The notes beneath the pieces were generated by a model. That model ran no database searches. It was not told the origin of the DNA and was given only the letters and a program-made list of their open reading frames with translations. This document shows, piece by piece, positions 6,617 through 10,370 of a stretch of 10,370 bases of DNA (the stretch's first letter is position 1; each line of letters begins with the position of its first letter). This DNA is from an uncultured Coriobacteriia bacterium. Lineage in GTDB: Bacteria; Actinomycetota; Coriobacteriia; Coriobacteriales; QAMH01. The position numbers and the translations under genes are program-made. The stretch spans positions 1-10,370 of the forward strand of contig CASDTD010000014.1 in assembly GCA_949283445.1 (NCBI GenBank), written 5' to 3'.

Positions 6617-6632
6617 AAAAAGGCGAACGCCT
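6617..6632 (-). terminator. Short hairpin with T5 tract before the dehydratase gene
   Basis: The minus strand reads AGGCGTTCGCCTTTTT, a 4-5 bp stem with a tiny loop running straight into five T. It overlaps the stop codon of the small upstream gene and lies 10 nt before the dehydratase ATG. It could be a weak terminator or attenuator splitting the molybdenum operon from the dehydratase pair. The stem is too short for confidence. Confidence 0.35.
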
Positions 6633-7020
6633 ATTTCCCCTGCGCCTTGAGGGCTTTGACCGTCTCGACCGTCTGTCGAAGCGTCACGTCTATCTCGTCT
6701 TCGACTTCCTTGAGCCGGGCGAGGTCTTCGATGACGTGACGGTCGACCGTCCCCTGGCTGCGCGCCAGAGAACGGCGCAGGCGCGTGTCCACGTCCACCA
6801 GGCGCTTTTTGAGGCCGACCATGTCAAGCCCCATGCGCGCGAGATGCTCGGACGACCCCGCCTGCTCGCTTTTCTCGTACAGCTGCAAGATGAACTGGCT
6901 GATGGACAGCCCACGTGCCGTGGCGTCTTCGGCAATCTTGTCCTTGACGCTGGGCGGGCACGAGATGTTCAGCCTGCCAGTATGGTATTCGCTATCCTTC
7001 TTTTTTCTCATGTCCTTCAC
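6631..7020 (-). CDS. Small predicted ribbon-helix-helix / coiled-coil protein of unknown function
   Basis: 129 aa if it starts at GTG 7020, 126 aa if at ATG 7011. Neither start has a clean ribosome-binding site, and the GAAGG before the ATG is only 2 nt away. After a basic start, residues 15-50 fit a ribbon-helix-helix DNA-binding fold: strand GRLNISCPP, helix SVKDKIAEDATARG, turn and helix SISQFILQLYEKSE. Residues about 65-128 are charged with heptad-like leucines and look like a coiled coil (LKKRLVDVDTRLRRSLA, EDLARLKEVEDEIDVTL). It overlaps the 3' end of the mog-type gene by up to 29 nt, so it is probably co-translated with the molybdenum operon, and it precedes the dehydratase gene by 24 nt. 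It could be a local regulator or a relic of a plasmid MobC- or Arc-type protein. I recognise no named family. Confidence 0.72.
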   Translation of the reverse strand: MKDMRKKKDSEYHTGRLNISCPPSVKDKIAEDATARGLSISQFILQLYEKSEQAGSSEHLARMGLDMVGLKKRLVDVDTRLRRSLARSQGTVDRHVIEDLARLKEVEDEIDVTLRQTVETVKALKAQGK

Positions 7021-7477
7021 CGGCCATCATGTGGACGACATGCTCGAACTGGTCGTAAACACCTTCCCAGTTCTCCTCTGCGGCCTTCTTGCTGCCCGGA
7101 AGATTCACGACGAGCGTCCTGCCCCGCTGCATGCAGATGGCACGCGAGAGCATGGCACGACGAGTTTTGGTCATGGAATAGGCGCGCATGGCCTCGGCAA
7201 CGCCGGGAACCTCGCGGTCGCACACCTTGCGCGTGGCTTCGGGCGTGACATCGGCCAACGACAAGCCGCTGCCGCCGCAGGTCAAGACCACGTCGACGCC
7301 GGCATCGCACGCATCGACAATGGCATCTGCGATCTGGTCGACATTGTCTTTCACCACGACATGACTTACAACCGTCCAGTCCTGCTGCACGATGAGCTCT
7401 GCCAGACGCGCGCCTGCCGTGTCCTGCTCGATAGAGCGGGTCGTCGAGCAGGTGATGATGGCGAACTTGATATCCAC
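6992..7477 (-). CDS. Molybdopterin adenylyltransferase, MogA/MoaB family
   Basis: 161 aa from GTG 7477. A longer in-frame reading from 7579 would run far into moaC and has no site, whereas GTG 7477 has GGGAG 7 nt upstream and begins at the family's first strand (VDIKFAIITC). The protein adenylates molybdopterin with ATP in preparation for metal insertion. The MoCF fold shows in LTCGGSGLSLADVTPEAT (66-82, the nucleotide/pterin loop) and LVVNLPGSKKAA (122-133). MogA and MoaB proteins cannot be told apart safely by eye. It starts 4 nt after the moaC stop, and its 3' end overlaps the next small gene. No MoeA, the usual partner for metal insertion, is in the window. Confidence 0.9.
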   Translation of the reverse strand: MDIKFAIITCSTTRSIEQDTAGARLAELIVQQDWTVVSHVVVKDNVDQIADAIVDACDAGVDVVLTCGGSGLSLADVTPEATRKVCDREVPGVAEAMRAYSMTKTRRAMLSRAICMQRGRTLVVNLPGSKKAAEENWEGVYDQFEHVVHMMAGEGHEKKEG

Positions 7478-7481
7478 GGCT

Positions 7482-8039
7482 CTACTCCCTCGTCCAAAGT
7501 CCGGTCCTGCCGCCTTCCTTGCGCAGTAGGCGAATATCGCAAATCTCCATGCCACGGTCGACGGCCTTGCACATATCATAAACGGTGAGCAGGGCGATTG
7601 AAACGCCGGTGAGCGCTTCCATCTCGATACCGGTTTTGCCGGTGACGCCGGTGGTCATGACGGCGTGGATACCCACGCGCCCGTCTTCGCGTTCCCCCGC
7701 GAGCACTGGCTCGAGCTCGCATTTCGATTTGGTGATGTTGAGCGGGTGGCACATGGGGATGAGTGTGCTTGTCTGCTTGCACCCCATGATGCCCGCGACG
7801 CGCGCGCAGGCGAGAACGTCGCCTTTGGCGGCACGCCCCTCGACAATCATGTCCAGCGTGTCCGGGTGCATGAAAATCCAGCCCTCGGCGATGGCCTGGC
7901 GCTTCGTGTCGTCTTTCTCCGAGACATCAACCATGCGCACGACGCCGTTTTCGTCGACGTGACTCAAGTGCCCGTCTCGGGCTTCCTCGTTTTCAGATAT
8001 GCCTGCGGCAAGACCGCCGGGTCTTTTATCTTCGGTCAT
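7482..8039 (-). CDS. moaC: Cyclic pyranopterin monophosphate synthase MoaC
   Basis: 185 aa; the family is about 160, and the extra length is a charged N-terminal stretch. It converts the 3',8-cyclo-GTP made by MoaA into cyclic pyranopterin monophosphate, the first stable intermediate of molybdenum cofactor synthesis. Family signatures are VDVSEKDDTKR near the start, CKQTSTLIPMCHPLNITKS (87-105), TGIEMEALTGVS (136-147) and VYDMCKAVDRGMEI (153-166), carrying the Asp155 and Lys158 expected in the active site. The ATG at 8039 has AGGAG 6 nt upstream, and this site overlaps the moaA stop (TAGGAG). It lies between moaA and the mog-type gene in one tight operon. Confidence 0.97.
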   Translation of the reverse strand: MTEDKRPGGLAAGISENEEARDGHLSHVDENGVVRMVDVSEKDDTKRQAIAEGWIFMHPDTLDMIVEGRAAKGDVLACARVAGIMGCKQTSTLIPMCHPLNITKSKCELEPVLAGEREDGRVGIHAVMTTGVTGKTGIEMEALTGVSIALLTVYDMCKAVDRGMEICDIRLLRKEGGRTGLWTRE

Positions 8040-8048
8040 AAGTCGCTC

Positions 8049-9053
8049 CTAACCGCCAATCTGGCTCATGCGGCGCACCGTGCCGCGCTCCTCGTGATGC
8101 TCGTCGGGCTTGATGCCGATGGCATCTTGAATGTCCCTGACAACGGCGTCGTCGTCTTTCGTCCTCAGCGCCTTGCGAACGTCGATTTCGCGGTCGCTGA
8201 ACAGACAGGGGCGAATCTTGCCGTCAGCCGTCAGACGAATCCTGTTGCACGACGCGCAGAAATGATTCGACATGGCGCTGATGAAGCCGACCGTGCCCTG
8301 CGCGCCCGGGAACTTGTAGTAAACCGCCGGACCGCTGCCACCCGGAGCGCCGTCTTTGGAGACGGCCTCAAGCGGTGCGAGGCCATTTTCAGCAGCACGG
8401 GCGTTGATGATATCTCTGAGCTCCTGAGCAGGCATGACGTCCTTTTCCGTCCACCCGGCGCCGGTGCCGCCGGAGCTTTCGCCCACGGGCATGTACTCGA
8501 TGAAGCGGACGTGCAGCGGGCGATCCACCGAAAGGCGGGCGAACCCGAAGAAGTCCTGGTCAAGACTGCGCACCGCAACGGCATTGATTTTGACAGGCGC
8601 AAAGTCATATTCCAACGCCGTGTCGATGGCGGCAAAGACGTCCTCGATCTTGCCACCGCGCGTGATGTAGGTGTACTGGATGGGGTCGAGCGTGTCCATC
8701 GAGATGTTCACACGCGACAGGCCCGCCTCCTTGAGGTCGGCCGCCATGCGCGGGAGAAGCACGCCGTTCGTGGTAAGCGAAATGTCCTCGATTTCCGGAA
8801 TCGCATTGATGTCGCGAATAAGGTCAACGACGCCTTTGCGCACCAGCGGCTCGCCGCCCGTCAGGCGCACTTTGCGAATGCCGACCTTCGTGGCAAGGCG
8901 CACGAACCGGCCAATCTCTTCGATGCGCAAAATCGTCTCGTGCGGCTGCCACTGCACGCCCTCCTCTGGCATGCAGTAGATGCAGCGCAGGTTGCAGCGA
9001 TCGGTAAGCGAAATGCGCAGGTATTCGATTCTGCGCCCGAACTTGTCTTCCAT
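8049..9053 (-). CDS. moaA: GTP 3',8-cyclase MoaA (radical SAM)
   Basis: 334 aa, normal length. It uses S-adenosylmethionine and two [4Fe-4S] clusters to cyclise GTP, the first step of molybdenum cofactor synthesis. The N-terminal radical SAM motif is CNLRCIYC (Cys20, 24, 27), followed by LTGGEPL (64-70). The second cluster motif is FCASCNRIRLTADGKIRPC (Cys266, 269, 283). The protein ends in Gly-Gly, the tail that MoaA needs for activity. The ATG at 9053 has GGGGAAG about 5 nt upstream. moaC follows after 9 nt. Promoter candidates lie in the 152-nt gap before it. The iron-sulfur clusters fit an anaerobic host. Confidence 0.98.
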   Translation of the reverse strand: MEDKFGRRIEYLRISLTDRCNLRCIYCMPEEGVQWQPHETILRIEEIGRFVRLATKVGIRKVRLTGGEPLVRKGVVDLIRDINAIPEIEDISLTTNGVLLPRMAADLKEAGLSRVNISMDTLDPIQYTYITRGGKIEDVFAAIDTALEYDFAPVKINAVAVRSLDQDFFGFARLSVDRPLHVRFIEYMPVGESSGGTGAGWTEKDVMPAQELRDIINARAAENGLAPLEAVSKDGAPGGSGPAVYYKFPGAQGTVGFISAMSNHFCASCNRIRLTADGKIRPCLFSDREIDVRKALRTKDDDAVVRDIQDAIGIKPDEHHEERGTVRRMSQIGG

Positions 9054-9078
9054 GCGAGCTTCCCCGTCTCAGGCCCGG

Positions 9079-9098
9079 CCGCGCCCCGCAGCGCGCGG
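9079..9098 (-). other. GC-rich hairpin in the moaA 5' leader
   Basis: On the minus strand CCGCGC and GCGCGG form a 6-bp stem with an 8-nt loop, about 25 nt before the moaA start. It leaves the GGGGAAG site free. The leader from the predicted start is only about 60 nt, too short for a molybdenum cofactor riboswitch. Confidence 0.35.
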
Positions 9099-9118
9099 AA
9101 CGACTTTCCAGCCGGCGT

Positions 9119-9124
9119 ATTATA
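9119..9124 (-). promoter_or_regulatory. -10 box TATAAT upstream of moaA
   Basis: A perfect TATAAT on the minus strand predicts a start near 9112 and a leader of about 60 nt. No good -35 box is seen at 16-18 nt. A different -35/-10 pair lies just upstream, so the exact start is uncertain. Confidence 0.5.
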
Positions 9125-9135
9125 GTTGCTGGACG

Positions 9136-9163
9136 ATGATACTACATGCACAGCGTTTTCCAA
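9136..9163 (-). promoter_or_regulatory. Second candidate promoter upstream of moaA
   Basis: The minus strand has TTGGAA (9163-9158), a 16-nt spacer and TATCAT (9141-9136), with 4/6 and 5/6 matches to consensus. It overlaps the other candidate and would start about 75 nt before the moaA ATG. Confidence 0.35.
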
Positions 9164-9205
9164 ACGGGGACAGCCTGCCACGTCATCGATTCGAAACCGA
9201 AGGCC

Positions 9206-9730
9206 TTAGCGCTCGATGTGCGCGAGTTCGCAAAAGTAGGCAGCAACGTCTTCGAAATCTTCGAGCCCGAACACGGGCTTACCCTCGGCGCGCACCGAGA
9301 CGGCGAGCTCTTCGTCGTCGGTGATGAGCGCGATGCGCTCCTCGGGGCTGAGCTTGGGCCCTTTGCCCGTTGCCTTGCGCGAGAGCTCGACCGCGCCTTC
9401 GGCCGCGGCCCGAAAGCCCTCGACGATGACGAGGTCGACCGTGTCGGGCAAAAGCGCCACGAGCTCGTCGCGCGTGGCTTCGCGTTCGGGCGTGCTCACG
9501 AACATCGCGTACTGAGATGATGCGGACAAAATGACGGGGTTGGCGCCAGCCTGCTCGTACTTCCAGCTGTCCTTGCCCTCTTGGTCGACGCCGCCGGGAG
9601 CATGCCCGTGGTGCTTGATGACCGCCACCGACAGGCCCCAGCCCGACATGATCTGCACGACCTTCGTGAAAAACGTGGTCTTGCCGGAATTCGACCAACC
9701 CGTGACCGTGATGACCGGAAACCCGTTCAT
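9206..9730 (-). CDS. mobB: Molybdopterin-guanine dinucleotide biosynthesis adaptor MobB
   Basis: 174 aa, usual length. MobB is a P-loop GTP-binding protein that aids MobA in attaching GMP to molybdopterin and passing on the finished cofactor. The Walker A loop is GWSNSGKTT (11-19). VIKHHGH (38-44) and the following DQEGKDSWKYEQAGA (49-63) match the family's KHxHH...GKDSxxxxxAGA pattern. DLVIVEGFR (99-107) is the Walker B-like strand. The ATG at 9730 has GGGGAGG 4 nt upstream, the best site in the window. It follows the pyridoxal kinase gene by 24 nt and is probably co-transcribed with it. It implies that the host has bis-MGD enzymes (DMSO-reductase family), although no MobA gene is visible. 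Confidence 0.94.
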   Translation of the reverse strand: MNGFPVITVTGWSNSGKTTFFTKVVQIMSGWGLSVAVIKHHGHAPGGVDQEGKDSWKYEQAGANPVILSASSQYAMFVSTPEREATRDELVALLPDTVDLVIVEGFRAAAEGAVELSRKATGKGPKLSPEERIALITDDEELAVSVRAEGKPVFGLEDFEDVAAYFCELAHIER

Positions 9731-9754
9731 GTTTCCTCCCCTTGGCGCGCGAGG

Positions 9755-10370
9755 TTATTTGCCCAGCCTCTTAAGCAGGTAGGGAACCTTCGCCTCGAAA
9801 TCAACGCCGTACCAGTTGTGGTCTTCGTGGGAAAGCGTCTCCTTGATGCTTTCCACCGTATAATCTGCCGCAATGGCCAGCGATTCGTCAAGCGGTTTGC
9901 CATTCATGAGCGCACCGACAACGGTTGACGAGAACACATCGCCCGTGCCATGGAAGCGCGCGTCGACGAGCTCGTTGAAGTAGGAGAAGTATTCGTCCGC
10001 CTCGCTGTCATAGCCATAGACGCCGCAGGTGCCCGGCTCCAAGCTCACGCCGGTGAGCACGGCCTTCTTCGCGCCGAGCCCGACAAGCCCCTCGAGCAGG
10101 TCCTTGACGTAGGCCTCATCGTAGTTGCCTTCTTCCTTGTACTCTTTGCCGAGCATAAAGGAGGCTTCGGTGATGTTGGGGTCGATGATGTCCGCCTTCG
10201 AGCAGACGACCGCGCCCATCGCGCGGGCGAATTCCGGTGTGAAGCCCTTGTACAGCACGCCGTTGTCGGCCATGGCAGGGTCGACGAAGATGAGCGTGTC
10301 CGGCTTGCGGTGCTCGTCGAAGAAACGGCTGACAATCTCGAGCTGCTCGAAGGAACCGAGATAGCCCGTG
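9755..10370 (-). CDS. Pyridoxal/pyridoxamine kinase (PdxK/PdxY-like), 5' end cut by the window edge
   Basis: The frame is open to the right edge, giving 204 visible residues; an ATG at 10273 is internal, because family sequence continues upstream of it (GYLGSFEQLE, then LIFVDPAMADNG). The protein phosphorylates vitamin B6 vitamers with ATP and belongs to the ribokinase superfamily. Signatures are VDPAMADNGVLYKGF (visible 29-43), DPNITEASFMLG, VLTGVSLEPG, and the anion-hole motif HGTGDVFSS with the catalytic Asp at visible 144. Roughly the first 80 residues are missing compared with the usual length of about 285. It lies 24 nt upstream of mobB. PdxY and PdxK types cannot be separated by eye. 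Confidence 0.9.
   Translation of the reverse strand, partial: TGYLGSFEQLEIVSRFFDEHRKPDTLIFVDPAMADNGVLYKGFTPEFARAMGAVVCSKADIIDPNITEASFMLGKEYKEEGNYDEAYVKDLLEGLVGLGAKKAVLTGVSLEPGTCGVYGYDSEADEYFSYFNELVDARFHGTGDVFSSTVVGALMNGKPLDESLAIAADYTVESIKETLSHEDHNWYGVDFEAKVPYLLKRLGK

Noticed and set aside
7478..7579. Longer N-terminus for the mog-type protein starting at 7579
   Set aside because: It lies entirely within moaC; GTG 7477 has a good ribosome-binding site and begins at the first strand of the fold.
9054..9205. Molybdenum cofactor riboswitch upstream of moaA
   Set aside because: The leader from the best -10 box is only about 60 nt, with one simple GC hairpin. The riboswitch is larger and multi-helix.
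1..10370. CRISPR arrays, insertion sequences, or toxin-antitoxin and defence modules
   Set aside because: No regularly spaced repeats, transposase motifs or recognisable defence genes were seen on either strand. The small ribbon-helix-helix protein has no toxin-like neighbour.

Overview
This window reads as chromosomal core and near-core DNA of a high-GC anaerobic actinobacterium. A member of the Coriobacteriia (Eggerthella/Slackia-like) is my best guess. That is an inference from the GC-rich codon use, the style of the MurA and MoaA proteins, a boxA-bearing rRNA-type leader, and oxygen-sensitive 2-hydroxyacyl-CoA-dehydratase-type iron-sulfur proteins beside molybdenum cofactor genes. No 16S sequence is visible to confirm it. 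Every supported gene lies on the minus strand, so the text below follows transcription from right to left.

Right end (10370 to 9206): the 3' part of a pyridoxal/pyridoxamine kinase gene, then mobB 24 nt downstream. A 152-nt gap (9054-9205) carries candidate promoters for the next unit. From 9053 to 6992 comes a compact molybdenum cofactor operon, moaA - moaC - mogA/moaB-type gene. MoaA and MoaC make cyclic pyranopterin monophosphate from GTP, the Mog-type protein adenylates molybdopterin, and MobB assists the guanine dinucleotide step. The last operon gene overlaps a small gene (7020-6631) for a predicted ribbon-helix-helix/coiled-coil protein.

Middle (6606 to 3623): the most unusual part. 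A complete HgdB/BcrC-type dehydratase subunit is translationally coupled, through an ATGA overlap, to a second protein. In that protein an HgdB-like domain is fused to a BadF/HgdC-type ATPase activator, which normally fires single low-potential electrons into such enzymes. No CoA-transferase and no beta-oxidation-type gene lies beside them. The pair looks like a self-contained ATP-driven reductase of unknown substrate, perhaps of the double-cubane-cluster class.

Left part: a tRNA-Arg(UCU) gene with encoded CCA (3577-3501), a 234-nt gap with a weak promoter candidate, then murA (first committed step of peptidoglycan synthesis) and a degenerate LytR-CpsA-Psr wall protein. A strong intrinsic terminator at 452-417 closes that unit. 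Immediately beyond it, a strong sigma70-type promoter (TTGACG, 17 nt, TAATAT) with an AT-rich upstream element drives a leader containing boxA and several GC-rich hairpins. This is best read as the start of an rRNA operon whose 16S gene lies off the left edge.
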